Shown here: piece by piece, positions 13,514-25,862 of the stretch
Layout of the letters: every line of letters starts with the position of its first letter
Numbering within the stretch: position 1 is the first letter of the stretch
Source: Sycobia sp. Sy_11
Taxonomy: Eukaryota > Arthropoda > Insecta > Hymenoptera > Epichrysomallidae
DNA: 64,000 nt
Assembly (NCBI GenBank): GCA_018907035.1
Contig: JACCIC010000209.1
Location: 424,001 to 488,000, forward strand
Reading direction: 5' to 3'
Program-made: the position numbers and the translations under genes
The notes under the pieces: model-generated
What the model was told of the DNA's origin: nothing
Database searches by the model: none
Seen by the model: the letters and a program-made list of their open reading frames with translations, nothing else

Positions 13514-14700
13514 GTGTATATATAAAAACCATCGTGTTCAGATAGTAGCACTCGATATGAAGTTGAGGATGAAGGATGAGTTCTTTGAGAAGCTTCATAT
13601 TCAAGGGGAAATCAATATTCAATACCCACTTATATTGGAAAGAATTCCACGAGAATTTTTCCGTTGGAATAGTTGAATTGAATTTCAAAATATGCCGAGA
13701 TTTTTATGAAAAATAATAGTTCTATATTCGACTTTCCATATTGTATTTCAGATTATCGATATTCGAATTACGATATTCAACCGTCGAGTTTCCATTTTCG
13801 ATAATGAATTCTTGAATATCGATTTTCGATTATTGATTTTCGACAATCGACTATTGAGTTCCCAGTTTTGATTATCGAACATCAATTTTCATATATTGAA
13901 GATCGAATTGCAAGTTTAGATATTCGATTATAGAGTTATTCTGTTTTCATTATTGGAGTTGTTAACATGAATTTTTCGATACAAGATATTAAATGCTGAA
14001 GACCCGACCCGATATATATATATAGAAACACACGTGCACCGAGCATTATGGTAAAGTTTGCATTTGTGACTTTGTTCATCTTCGGGATGAATGTCATTAA
14101 TACGTTCATCAATATCATGAATCTTTCATAAGTATAATTCAGATGATATGACATTTTTTTATTAAGCTTTTATTTTATAAGAAGTTTCTATTTAATAAAT
14201 TTCTATACATTTAAAAATTTCAGACTTTATAACTTGTTAATTGTAATTGAAAAATGAAGTTAGCGATTTAGTTTAATATTCCATTGCTTTAAGCTGTAGT
14301 TGCATTATATACTTATTTTTTATTTATAGTTTTCTGAATAATTTAGAAAAATATTGTATATAAATTTTTTATAAAATACATGATTAAATTTATACGTTTT
14401 AAATTTCATAATATGTTAAAAATACATTACAGCGCCCTAACTATGTTACTGTTTTAAAAAAAAATTTTTTTATGGATTTCATTGCTTTTTCAAAGAATTA
14501 CGTTTCAGTTAAAATTGTTCTAAAATTAAAAGTGATATACTTAATACTAATAACTGAAATTTTTTTTGCTAAACTTCAATATTAGTATATATATAATTAG
14601 AAATATGTGCTTTTGAGCATTTTCTATATCACATAATATATGGTTTTATACCTAAAATAGATTTTTAGTAAATATTTTCGAAAGGAAAATATTCTTTAAC

Positions 14701-14761
<61 letters not shown>

Positions 14762-15559
14762 GGTATAACAAAGCTTAATACTTTTTTTTTCTTCATTTAA
14801 AAATTCATAATACCAATATACAAGTAAACATTCTAACGATCGGGCCCTGGCGACGGCGGTTCTAAATATTGCCTTCGTGGCGGTATACCGCGTCACTTGA
14901 TATAAAATTCGAGCACTGTGTCTTCTCATATAAAATTGTCATGTTTAAATTTTTATAAATATGTATAGAAATAAGCTTATAATTAATTTTAAAAATATTA
15001 TTACACACGTTATGGAGCACCCAATTCATTATTAATCATGATTTACTAAGTATATATTAACTTTTCAATTAATTTGTTATCGGACTACGTATTTTGATAG
15101 AAAATGTACGATTTAACATATGCCGAATTACTACAAACAGGTGACGGACTGCAGGTAATAAATATAATACAAGAGTTGACGAAACAAGGGCACAACTTTC
15201 ATGCTCAAATTCTTACGTAATTAAGAAAATAAATAAGACTAATGGAAAAAAAAACATTTTCATTTATAATAAAACGATATACATTTTTTATCAATATAAA
15301 AATATCAATTGATGATAAGGCTAATGTTATTTTAACCAAATAAATTTAATATTACGTTCAATTTTACATACTCAAATGTATAGTGATTCATTTTCAATAA
15401 TTATTATATTTATCTATAAAACATGAATTATGAAAAGAAATTGTTTTCATATCTGACATAAATGTATTGTTACGGTAAAAATAAAAATTACTTACAATAA
15501 TCAAAAAAGTAAAATATATAAATTGATAAACTGACGAAAACTTTCTTAACAAGTGCCAT
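9042..15559 (-). CDS. Serine protease homolog B (inactive S1 fold, secreted)
   Basis: Exons are 15496-15559, 12344-12660, 10492-10806 and 9042-9278, about 310 residues. The signal exon begins MALVKKVFVSLS. The mature N-terminus is preceded by SNEG and reads IVGGNPAL, with no basic cleavage residue. His57 is Asn (LSTANIFLLPSG), Asp102 is Asn (FHFNIALVKV) and Ser195 is Tyr (GDYGDPL). Cys168 and Cys182 (TNMCG) and Cys191/Cys220 are present, and exon 3 has VCGFGYY, adding an extra Cys in place of the residue before the GWG motif. The last exon has the longest C-terminal tail of the six (to QIYE). With F it forms a sub-type sharing STANIFLLPSG and NLSSP, although F lies about 28 kb away. Its intron 1 (2.8 kb) is the largest in that position. 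Confidence 0.85.
11100..12300. other. Intron 2 of gene B; unrecognised coding-like remnant
   Basis: Between 11698 and about 12120 the plus strand has short open stretches in shifted frames (for example LPEEIYQTNG and QRIQWYHWRTMDF) that look like decayed protein-coding DNA, probably a mobile-element relic. I do not recognise the protein and assign no function. Confidence 0.25.
12917..12985 (-). repeat. tRNA-like relic or tRNA-derived SINE
   Basis: On the minus strand an A box (TAGCTCAGCTG) is followed by a GCCCTGCCGTCC anticodon-like part and a weak B box (AATTCAATTTT) at tRNA-like spacing. Stems are imperfect, so this is a relic or SINE head, not a tRNA gene. It lies in intron 1 of gene B. 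Confidence 0.3.
13462..13511. repeat. (TA)n microsatellite
   Basis: About 50 bases of TA dinucleotides in intron 1 of gene B. Confidence 0.95.
13740..13945. repeat. Degenerate TTCGATTA-type repeat
   Basis: The strand repeats variants of ATCGATTTTCGATTATTGA, with ATCGA or TTCGA recurring every 8-20 bases over about 200 bases. It looks like an old, diverged simple-sequence array in intron 1 of gene B. Confidence 0.5.
14705..14757. repeat. (TA)n microsatellite
   Basis: About 53 bases of TA dinucleotides in intron 1 of gene B. Confidence 0.95.
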
Positions 15560-15612
15560 GTTTTTGCATTAAGCTTTATCTATTACAAAGGCAAATGGGT
15601 TGGAAATGTTTG

Positions 15613-15622
15613 TATTTTTATA
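15613..15622 (-). promoter_or_regulatory. TATA box candidate for gene B
   Basis: TATAAAAATA on the gene's strand starts 63 bases before the start codon in exon 1, which would give a 5' UTR of about 30-35 bases. It is the best TATA match upstream of any of the six genes. Confidence 0.4.
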
Positions 15623-16750
15623 CTTATACTTGTTTCAATTGTAAATGTCAGAGATAATCTTGAATTTTGTCAAATAATATAAAATAGACATGGCTATAAT
15701 GTATCTCATGAAAGAAACACATTGTTATGAATATTGTATGGCATCTATTTAAGGTTTTTCAATTATTACAAAGCAAGTAAAAGTCAATTTGATAATTATA
15801 ACACATTATACGGAAATTTACATTTATTTTTACTGTTGCATAATTAAAATACGTGGTGTTAATTTTAGAATAGACGCTATTATATTATATAAAACGAGGA
15901 CCAGAACCGTATCAAATACAGGGGCGCAGTTTGATTATCACGTTCTCATTAAATAATGTTTTAATTTATTTTTAAATGTGATATCTGATATCTTAATATG
16001 ATTTCATGTTTACCTGCATATTGCATCAAGACTACTAAACTAATATATGTTTATCTAACGTATATAAATTTTTAGTAAATGATGTTGATAATATTAAATT
16101 AAATTTGTATTAATCTGGAATCATATATATATATAAATAAACTTAGAGATCCATAAATATTAAAATTTATTTTAAAATATACATTCAGAATTAATGTAAG
16201 CAGCTTAAACTTAAATATAATTCAATTATAAAATGCATTATAATACATTGAATTGTATAAAGGGCAATGACGAAAAGATTTTATAGATTTTAACGTACAT
16301 TTTTCATTATCAAAGTTTATAGTGGTCTAAAATATAATTTAAATAATAATTCATTTTTTTAAAGCAATTTCTGTGTTTTAACATTTATTGTATTAATCCA
16401 TAATTTTGCACACCTCACATTTTCGCATGTGAAGCAAACGAAAATTATTTAAATTTTTTAATTTTAATTATCAAGTGACAGGATAAATAACTGTTTTTTA
16501 GTTCGATTATTTTTTATTTTAGACTAATTCATTGTTAAAACGAAAAATTATACATACGGCTATTTAATTATGAAGCAATTTTTTTTGTTAAAATAAACAA
16601 TAAATATGTGTAAACATATAACACCTGTATAAATTCTTCAGATTAGTAGAGCATTAATTAATGAAACATAGAACGATAATGAATATTTTTATTCATTATT
16701 AGAAAATGAGTGACTTCGAAATACTTATATCTTACATATATTGAGGGTAG

Positions 16751-16807
<57 letters not shown>

Positions 16808-16832
16808 TACATCTTTATATTGGTTTCACATG
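15623..16832. other. Intergenic between B and C
   Basis: Very AT-rich spacer with no coding signal. A (TA)n tract at 16759-16804 lies close to the 3' end of gene C. Confidence 0.5.
16759..16804. repeat. (TA)n microsatellite
   Basis: About 46 bases of TA dinucleotides, within 30 bases of the stop codon of gene C, so probably in its 3' UTR or just past it. Confidence 0.95.
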
Positions 16833-19800
16833 TCAAACAAACGCTGGCGCGTTCAAGTTATTATTATCGAGAACAAACGCCTCCTTTCCCATAAGTCCAC
16901 TAACAAAAGAGTCTATGTTATTCTTAAAAGCCGATATCTTCATGTACAGAGCTGGTAAAACCGTATTATTGCAGTCGGGAGTGACGCTGGACGCGATTCC
17001 TATGAGCACATTATTTTCTATTACGAGTGGATTGCCAACATCGCCCTGCAACAAATGTATATTTATATATATTTATAACGATACGCATTTTCACGAAAGT
17101 ATCAATGATATAGTGATTCACTGCAGCTTTCAATAAATAATCCATCAAATATTCGAAGAGATTAAATATTAAAAATCAATTTGCTAGTATAGATGTAAAT
17201 CACGCAAAAAGTTTATGCATTTCTAATACTGATTACTTATCCTATACCTTATACTTATTAACTAAATAACAATTTTTAATTATTTTCTAAACGACTTGAG
17301 CTACATGATAAAATACGACAATATACGATATGATAATGGAAACTGGACCCATCTATAATTGCATTCGTATCTATTTGTTACCTATGTATCGAAATAATCA
17401 TTAAATATCATTACTTCAAAAATAAGGCAGATCAATATGTCGAATACATCAATTCACCAGATTCTTTAATAAAAAAAGAAAAAGAAAAAAAAACAAGTAA
17501 ATTAGTAGTCACGCGATTTAGTACAGTCTATGAAATATTGCTAAATACTTTTTTGCCTGAAACATAATTTCAAAATAGTACAAATAATTCTTTATCTAAA
17601 ATACATGGGCTTACAGGAGGAGCTTGTAAATGAATGCATTATTTCGAAAATCCACACATATGCCCTTGGAGTATTTTATTAGGTTACAAAAATTAATATC
17701 ATTTTTAAACTAATCACTCACTGGCTAGTAACTAATAAGGCTCTTACTCTCTTTGTGACATATATATATAGAGAAGACAGAAAGCAAATTAATTAAATTT
17801 TAATCTAGCAATTTTCTAATTTAAAATTTGTAAATCTTACTTTGCAAATGCCAGCGATTTCCTCTTCTGGATAATTCTTGAACATGAATCCACACATATT
17901 GGTAAAGGTAAGATGAACGTTGTACAGCTTCGAACACACGTGATCAAAGCCAATATCGACTTTGCGATATCTCAGTACCGAACTAAAAATTCCACTCTTG
18001 ACGATGGGCACTGGAAAACGTATATCTGGCCCACTGGAAACTTCGCAGAATCCAAAGCCGCTGGTTTTTCCTTGCATCGCGTAAATTTTACCAGGCTTTG
18101 GCAAGCTAACTTTAGTCACGTACGGATTTTCTCCAAGACCCACGCCAACTGTCAGCTAAAAAATAATGAATTACTCTAATGCTTAATTGTGTTATTTTCC
18201 ATCTTTATGTATTCTTATATTTATTTTTTACTCCTTTATTTAATATTTTCATGCTATTTATCATAATCATCATAATTTTTCATCAATTGTTGAATTATAT
18301 CTGAGTGGAAACTTGACATCCCTCAGTAATTAAACACTATCGAAATTACGATAATTTAATACTTACTTATTGATGCGATGCGCTTCAGATAGTCTAGCTA
18401 TTGCTTACCTGTATTGACCTGTCGATAGTCATATAAACTTGTACCGAGGCTTTATTTAACGAGCTAACGAGCTTTCTGATACTATTGCAAAGCTCAGTTC
18501 GTCAATGCACCTCGGAAGCCAAAAATCGCGCCGAAATTGTCTTATAAATGGATCGTATTCATTATATCTATATACGAGGGATATTCAAAAAGCAAGTCTC
18601 CCTGTACTGGGATAGAAACAAATACAAAAACTAGCTTTAGGTTATGAACTAAATTTGACTGTATTCTTTTACTCTTACGCTATTTTTCTACGTAGTTTCC
18701 AGCGACTTCAATATATTTTCTGAGTGTTTCCATTTCTGAGTTTCTCTAGCACTTCGCAATGTCATTATAAAAAATCATCGAAAATCCATCGTCTGTCCTC
18801 TTAAATAATTTTTTCAAGTAACGATGCTTTTCCGCGTCGTGGAAATGGCGTTTACCATAAATAATCACCACTTCACATCGATTCAATCTGATCGCCGCTT
18901 AACCGTATGCGAGTTAAAAATCGTATAACCGCGCGTAGTTCGCAATCGGATGATGATCGTTAATGCATCAATCGAAAGTACGATCGGCTCTCCAGTCCGC
19001 TAATTGCTGTTTGAGAAAAGCGCCAAACTAGGAAAACATACTTTGTGAATACCCCTCGTACATTACATTCAATTCCTTATTGCGCAAACTTTATCTAGCC
19101 TATATCAACAGTATTCTACATTTTGAATTGAAATAAAATATTTGCAGGTTTTTCGTCAAAAATATATACAATTTAACAATATTATTAGCAGTTCAAATGT
19201 AAATCTTCCTTCGTATTAATCGGACTTAACAGTATTTCATATTACAATTCAATGTACCTCGGCTACGGCGATATTGGTGTAGACGAAGGTTGAGTCGAAG
19301 GATGGAAAATATATCCGTCGCACGTCTATTTTACGCTCAATCCAATGGCGAGTATTTAGGATTCCAACCACGACGGCAAATCGCCAGGGCTGCAACTCGC
19401 GGGTGTCCGTTAAAAATACGCTGGCAGCCGATATTATGTGAGTATTCGAGATTATGGCACCGCCGCCCAACAGTGTGTACTTACTGCTCGACGTGATATT
19501 CTGCAGGCCTATTATCGTCGCTTGGTATTTGAAATCGTTTATTAATACTGGAAAACCCCCGACAATAGCCTCCATACTCAAGGCCGAGACTAAAAGTAAA
19601 AAAGCAATGAGCATTTTGCAGACTCAGTGATTCGATATAAAAATGCCACGGTTAGATCGTCGATTTGCGATCTCGAGCAAATAGCATTCCCTTTAAAATT
19701 GACAAATATTTACTTGATATAATATAGTTTTATTGATACTTTCAATAATTAATTTTCTATATTATTGTCCATTATGTGCATTTTATAGCTTTAAGTTATA

Positions 19801-20558
19801 CTTAATTGAATTATTAAATTAATTAATTTGATTAATATTAATTATAAAATATTAATATAATTAATATAAATTAATATTAATTAATAAAATAATGAATTAT
19901 TAATAATTAATTAAAAAATTATTCAATATACTGAATTGAATTTATCCCGAATCTGTCGCATTTTCGAATAAATAAGAATTTTTATTAATTTGAGAATTAA
20001 TTATTAATTATTAAAATTGCAAAAAAAGTTGATCTATTTTGAAGGGGCCAATTAGATTTATTGAGGATATTTGTGTAGAAATTTCACTGTGATCATTTAA
20101 CAATTGGGAATAAAAATAATTGATAATACAATACTGCGGCAATAAAATAATTGATAGAGAAATAATTTATAGATTTTTATAATTATTTTAAACAATATTT
20201 GTTTATTAAAAGCCAGCTTCTGTAGTTATCAGCAGGTTTTTAAGAAAATGAAACAAAAAATTACATTATGAAAGTAAGTAAATATAAAAAATTTGGTTTA
20301 CCAATAATTGTTCATTGTATTGTATTTATCTAATTTTAGATCGTGAAGTACAAACATTTCAATCAATTACTCAAATATAAGTTATAGTTTTTTTTTTTTT
20401 TTTTGATTTCCCATAAAAAGTTTGCAATCAGTTTTGCAATTTTCAGCAGAATTCTAGTCTAGATTCTTATATAATATAAATGAAAATTAGTTACCGTAAT
20501 CAGCATGATAAATTATATAAATTGCAGCAAAGATGAAATTTGTTTTAATAATAAACAT
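16833..20558 (-). CDS. Serine protease homolog C (inactive S1 fold, secreted)
   Basis: Exons are 20495-20558, 19258-19589, 17841-18155 and 16833-17045, about 307 residues. Exon 1 begins MFIIKTNFIFAA and ends with GTAACT, a slightly unusual donor. The mature part starts MEA-IVGGFP. His57 is Ser (ISAASVF), Asp102 is Asn (YTNIAVAEV) and Ser195 is Val (GDVGNPL). Exon 3 has TSGFGFCE and an extra Cys there. The conserved YP before the TN-x-CG motif is replaced (LYNVHLTFTNMCG). Exon 2 is also open upstream through its acceptor to an ATG at 19614 (MLIAFLLLVSALS), a good signal peptide on its own, so a shorter transcript starting there is possible. Intron 2 carries a mariner derivative. Confidence 0.85.
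18575..19058 (-). mobile_element. Mariner deletion derivative
   Basis: The ends are inverted repeats: CGAGGGATATTCAAAAAG at the left and the complement of CTTTGTGAATACCCCTCG at the right, with two mismatches in 18. They are flanked by TA at 18573-18574 and 19059-19060, the duplicated target of Tc1/mariner elements. Near the left end the minus strand reads FYNDIAKC, a stop, then METLRKYIEVAGNYVEK and a stop, which is the usual C-terminal end of mariner transposases. At about 484 bases only a fraction of the transposase can be present. It lies in intron 2 of gene C. Confidence 0.75.
19589..19614 (-). other. Alternative in-frame start for gene C
   Basis: ATG at 19614 is in frame with exon 2 without splicing and gives MLIAFLLLVSALS before MEA-IVGG, a compact signal peptide with an acceptable cleavage site. 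A TTTATATC motif lies about 25 bases upstream. The other five genes all use a separate signal exon, and C has one too, so this start may be unused. Confidence 0.35.
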
Positions 20559-22049
20559 AATTTCAAATTAATTTTTATTCGCGTCGAAGTATTATCTGCC
20601 ACTTTGACAAAAAATTTTAATAATTTTAACTTGAATGCTCAGCCACTGGTCCTGTAGAATCTGCTCTCGGATCCAAGTACTTTTATGTAAACTATACAAT
20701 AGAATCCATTTCGTTACACACAAATGTAATGGAAAAATCCTATTGTAATTACCAAAATTAATGAAAGCCCTAATTCACGAATAATTTTCAAATAAACTCA
20801 ATTGAATTAATTCGATCATAGATAATTAATCTTTTCAGTGTTTCACTGTTTATATACAATTTAGATTAAATCTATTATTAAAAAAAGATCTAATCGCTTT
20901 ATTGTATTCTTTTTATTTACACTGTTTGATTGAATTGAGAAAATAATGATTAATTTTCAAGAAGCTCCGTGGATTAAAGGTAAAATATACCGCATTTCCA
21001 TTAGTCTGTATGCATATTATTACATGTTCTTCTATACGGAACTATTAAAATAAATAAAAGAATAATGTATTTCGTCAGTATCACAATAATTACGTTCATT
21101 TCACATACTGTTTCCTCGAAGGTTACAAATTACTAATAACGTATGGGATAAGCTAGACCGATTGTACAAATGCAAGAATATCATATATAAATTATATAGG
21201 ATAAAAAAAAAATAAACGTATGGAGTGAATAAAAAATAGTGTATCAGAATTAATTTATTCATAATGTAGTTTCTGACTGTAATGTAGAGAAATATAAGGA
21301 AGTTTGTCAAGTTAAATTTATTTCATCATTCATTTCATTATGTTTCAAAATTATAGCTAGACTAGCCCATACTTTGCACAAAGTAACTTAACTCTTTCAA
21401 TTATAGTCTTGTATTTTTAATTACAAAATAATTTCTACGTTTAATCCGTGAAGTTCTTACGAAGTCAATGAAGACTCGTAAACAAGCAAGATATAAACAT
21501 TTTCTGATACTCACGCGAGAAAAATACAATTTTCCCTATTTATTTCGTGTGAGCAAATTGTAACATCGCTCCACTCGTGAGTAAATGCAATGTGCTATCT
21601 GGATATATATGGTTATTTAATAATAATAACAATTTTCTGACCTGAAGTTTCTTGATTAAATTTATTACGTACGAATTGAAATGATAAATGAATTGAAAAT
21701 AATAATTATAACGTTCGAGTAAATTGTGAAAAAGTTACAAATGAAAGCAACTTTGCCGCGTGATTACTGCCTCGACAGCTTTTCTCTTAAGGCGTCGCCG
21801 AGCAATGGAAGACGATCTCGGGACCCCCGCTTCCCTTTCCTTCGCCGTACTGTAAGATCAGCCGAGCCCTTTTACAGATCACATTCGTATGAATCGTAAC
21901 TAGAAAAAATGTAGAATTTATTTATTAGTATATACCTTCACATTGAATGAAATAGGAAAACCTAGGTACGCAAATCATTAATTTTATCATAGACGGATGC
22001 TTTTAGCCAAATTAATTCTTTTGACCTTGCACTTATTTTTTCTCGTATC

Positions 22050-22054
<5 letters not shown>

Positions 22055-22100
<46 letters not shown>
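22055..22100. repeat. (TC)n microsatellite
   Basis: About 46 bases of TC dinucleotides. Confidence 0.95.
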
Positions 22101-22106
<6 letters not shown>

Positions 22107-24143
22107 TCTCTAGGATTATATTTTCAAGTTATAATGAAGCTGCATTAGTACGCCTGTTAGACACGCTTTTTACAGGTCCTATTGTCAGTGAGTGTCTAAT
22201 ATCAGAGCAGAATACATAAAAAATTACTTTATCATTAACAACGATAACACTTCAATTACATGTACGTCAGTATACAAATTTTTTCGAATATTTAGAAAAA
22301 GGGAGGATTATTATTTTACCTCGAATTACAGACGAGTGATAGAACTTTTTCTTTTAAACTACCAAGTACGCTGCAGGCCATTCTTTATAAATTTTATAAT
22401 CTAAAACTAATTATTTCTCCGCTGGATACTCGAAAGGAAGTTTACTGAAAAAAAAAAATAATCGAAACGCTGTCGTTGTTCATTATAAAACAATTTTACA
22501 TCACTCAATGTAATCAATTTTAATTATGAATTCATACAGGGCGAGATGAAAATTATTTATTGCTGAAATTTTTTTTATTCCATGGATATTTTCAAGGTTT
22601 GTTCAAACAAGGTGCCTGTAGGACACAAAAAAGGTACATACTCGTCATTAGTACTAGACCCCCGTCCTACACTATTTATCGGTAATCCCACCTCTCTGTC
22701 AATCCACTACGTAGTTTATGAATAGCTGCTAAATAACTTTCTTTTTTAATTTTATTTTATATTCTATACAATGACGATGGATCAAAGAAACTTCAGTCCA
22801 TTTTCATTATTCAAAGTAAAAATAACACGAATGGATTTTTCCAGATGCACAGTGACAATTTGAACTGAAGAAGAAACGACTTAACCTATAGAATTATTTT
22901 TGCGCATATAAATCAGTAAGTACAATATTTAACGGGCCATTATTTTAATTATATAATTGAAAATATGTGCACAGAGTAGTTTCAAATTTATTATTAAAAT
23001 TATTAATATTTAAAGACTTCGTAGTAGATATTTATGATCAAATTCATTAAAATATCTGCTTTGCCGAATGAAATTTTCATTTGTTACAATGTTCTGATCA
23101 ACTAATGGCATCGTGCATAGAATTATAATGTAAAGCTCTATAATAGTGTTGTATTATGCGAGGAACTACATAAAACAATAAACAAGATAATATTAATAGA
23201 TTGGATAAATATTAATTTTTTTTATTGTAGTTATTAAAACTTATATCCATGTTAAATTATTCATTGACTAGGCATAAACAAGGTTCCAGCTTACAACCTA
23301 GTTTCTACTTCTTTCATCATTTTTTTTTCTCTGGCAACGCTCACATTTTTCATTACAACTTCGTTCTATTTTTAATGCCTAGTAACTACTTTCCAGCCAA
23401 CAAAAATTACAGATTTCTAGCAGAGTATCACTTAAATAAATACTTTTTTTACCTGTCAAGTAAAAAACCAATATTATATTAATTTTTATGTTATAGGTCA
23501 CTTAAAATTTATCGTTCGATACCTTTCTAAAGTCATAGATTTACTTGAATAACCGTCTACTTTACAGATTTATACTCAAATTGGTTTTCGAATAACTTAC
23601 AGTAATTGCAATTTAGCTAAGTTCAATTTGGAATATTTTTTAATATAATATTATTCTAATATAATTCTAACGTATTCTATTAGAATATATAATTCTAATA
23701 TATTTTAGAATCATATTTTCAAAAATATTGCATAATATTGCTTTTTATAATAACCAAAAATTGAGGGGTCCAGATAATTTTAAGCATTATTTGTAACTTT
23801 TTACGGAGGGCAACGATTCTAGGTATTGAAATATACTTTTTAAACCAAATTTTTTAATGAAACTTTCGGTATCTTTATTGCTTAAAAAATGTTCATCTTA
23901 CAATTTAATTTAAAAGGTTGACATTTTTTTTGCAATATATGTTTTATTTAATGATTCTAAACGAGAAAAAAGATTTATGCACATAAGCAAGCCTAGAATA
24001 GTATTTTCCGTTGATAATTTCATAATCAAGACAAATCAATGCGGTTATATCTATTTTACTTATCTCCATTCGGTAGTTTATCTTTTAAGTTGGATACAAC
24101 AATAAATAGGCGAAGTTGACTACAAGATTTTGTTTGATAATTC

Positions 24144-24161
24144 GACCCTCGATCGAGGGTC
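24144..24161. repeat. Perfect 18-base palindrome
   Basis: GACCCTCGATCGAGGGTC equals its own reverse complement, with no spacer. It stands out in AT-rich DNA. It could be a dimeric protein-binding site or a chance event. Confidence 0.6.
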
Positions 24162-25862
24162 ATGGAAATTAAGTTGACGGGAGGAGAATTTGAGTAAAAA
24201 AAACAACGGGAAAGGGTTGTCGAGCGCGGCACGAAAAGGTTCAGTTGATTATTTCAAGATAATTTTCCGGGCGTGCTCGTAAAAGAACGACTAATACACA
24301 GACGACTGCAGTTGTCCATTTTTTATGCTTAAATTTCGATCTGTGATATCGACATGCACATTTGTAAACAACTACTTGTCCTTGCAGCGGTCTTTCCCGT
24401 CCCCTTCCTTTATTCTTTATATTACACTAAAAGTTTCACCTGTTTTCTAAATTCTCACGCGCCGTCATTTAGCGTTCGCTCATTGGCCGATAAACATTCT
24501 CGCATAGTGAAAAAACTATTTGCAATCTTACAAAATGCGTATAACATTTATCCAGGACTTCTTCTGCTTATTACCGATCCGCTAGTGTCGACAATCATAT
24601 TTGGTACACCCTGTACATGTATGTCGCATATTTAGCTAATCGAACACCTCGGAAACCTCGGACACTGACGGTTGTTGCGCCCTTGCCGATCTCCCACTTT
24701 GGTAATCAACTTCTAGAAGCATAAAGTAAGCGTAATGTAGGATTTTTAGGAGGGTAAAATTGGAGCATACCGTGACAAATTTCGAAAACTACATTAATTA
24801 AATAAATTTATTAATCAAATATATTTTTCCAAAAAATTTATTCTAAATCAATATTACGGGTATTGTTTGTTATATCGAGTAGTCGTTATCCACCTGGTAT
24901 CGCATAGCCTTGGCCTGATCGATTTATCTTTCGAATAACATTTCTGTTTTTTTTTTTTTTTAATTATTAATTATGCTTTAAAAAGAAGACATTCTAATAT
25001 AGAATATAATATAGATAATAAAATATAGACGTCATCGTTACAAAAGAAAATCATTGTAATGAGATTATTTTTAAAACACAGACTTAAAAATTTGCACGAA
25101 AAAGAATGAAATAATTTACAATACTTAATTTGCGGAATGTCCAATTGTAAAAAATGAATGTTCATTCAATAATTATTACTAAATAATATTCAATAACTAT
25201 TCAATAACTATTACTAAATAATTCAAATAAATGTAAGAAAAATTATTCCATTTACGTCACTTCAAGTCGATAATAAATTCAAACCTAATAAAATATTTTT
25301 TCAGTAATGTAATTTAAAGTAACATTGAATTTATTTTATTCAACTTAATATTTTGACGCTAGTATGAATCTTCGTGTTTAGCTCGTGAAATCATTCTACC
25401 TCCCTTCACTGGTGAGTCATCTTTATTTTGGAATGCGCTTCATTTTCTAACACAAGAACGTTTGTAAAAATTTACTTTCGTTTTATTGACAAATACATTA
25501 TACGTCTCCGTAATCGATTGGATCTCTAAATTGTTGATGAAACTATTACTTTGGATTTTATTTAATACTAGAAAATCACAAATATGAGAATTATTTCTAA
25601 CGTTGTTATTTTTAAGAAAAGAAATTAGATTCAACAATAGAAATGTGTTGTTCGTATTAAGGAACTGCAATACCAATTTTTAAACTGACAACTAGTTATT
25701 GAAAAAGAGTTAATAAAATAGTCTAAGACAATTCGTAATCGATAAAATTTATTTATAAATTAGTTTTATTAGTTAATTTATGGCATTTTAAATAAATAAC
25801 TATGATTTGCGACTTATGATTAAACTTGCGTTTTGTTATTGCAAATTACTATAGAAATTTTC

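Larger units (their letters stand above)
20559..25862. other. Long intergenic gap between C and D
   Basis: More than 5 kb without a supportable gene. It is mostly AT-rich and has a (TC)n tract at 22055-22100, a GC-richer patch near 21760-21890, and a perfect 18-base palindrome at 24144-24161. Frames of 60-95 codons exist (for example 24354-24635) but show no domain or conserved motif. An ACACCCTGTAC motif near 24607 resembles the end of a DNA transposon, but no partner end was found. Confidence 0.4.

Noticed and set aside
16741..17136. 131-codon plus-strand frame starting in a TA repeat
   Set aside because: It reads the microsatellite as repeated Tyr-Ile and then the antisense of exon 4 of gene C.
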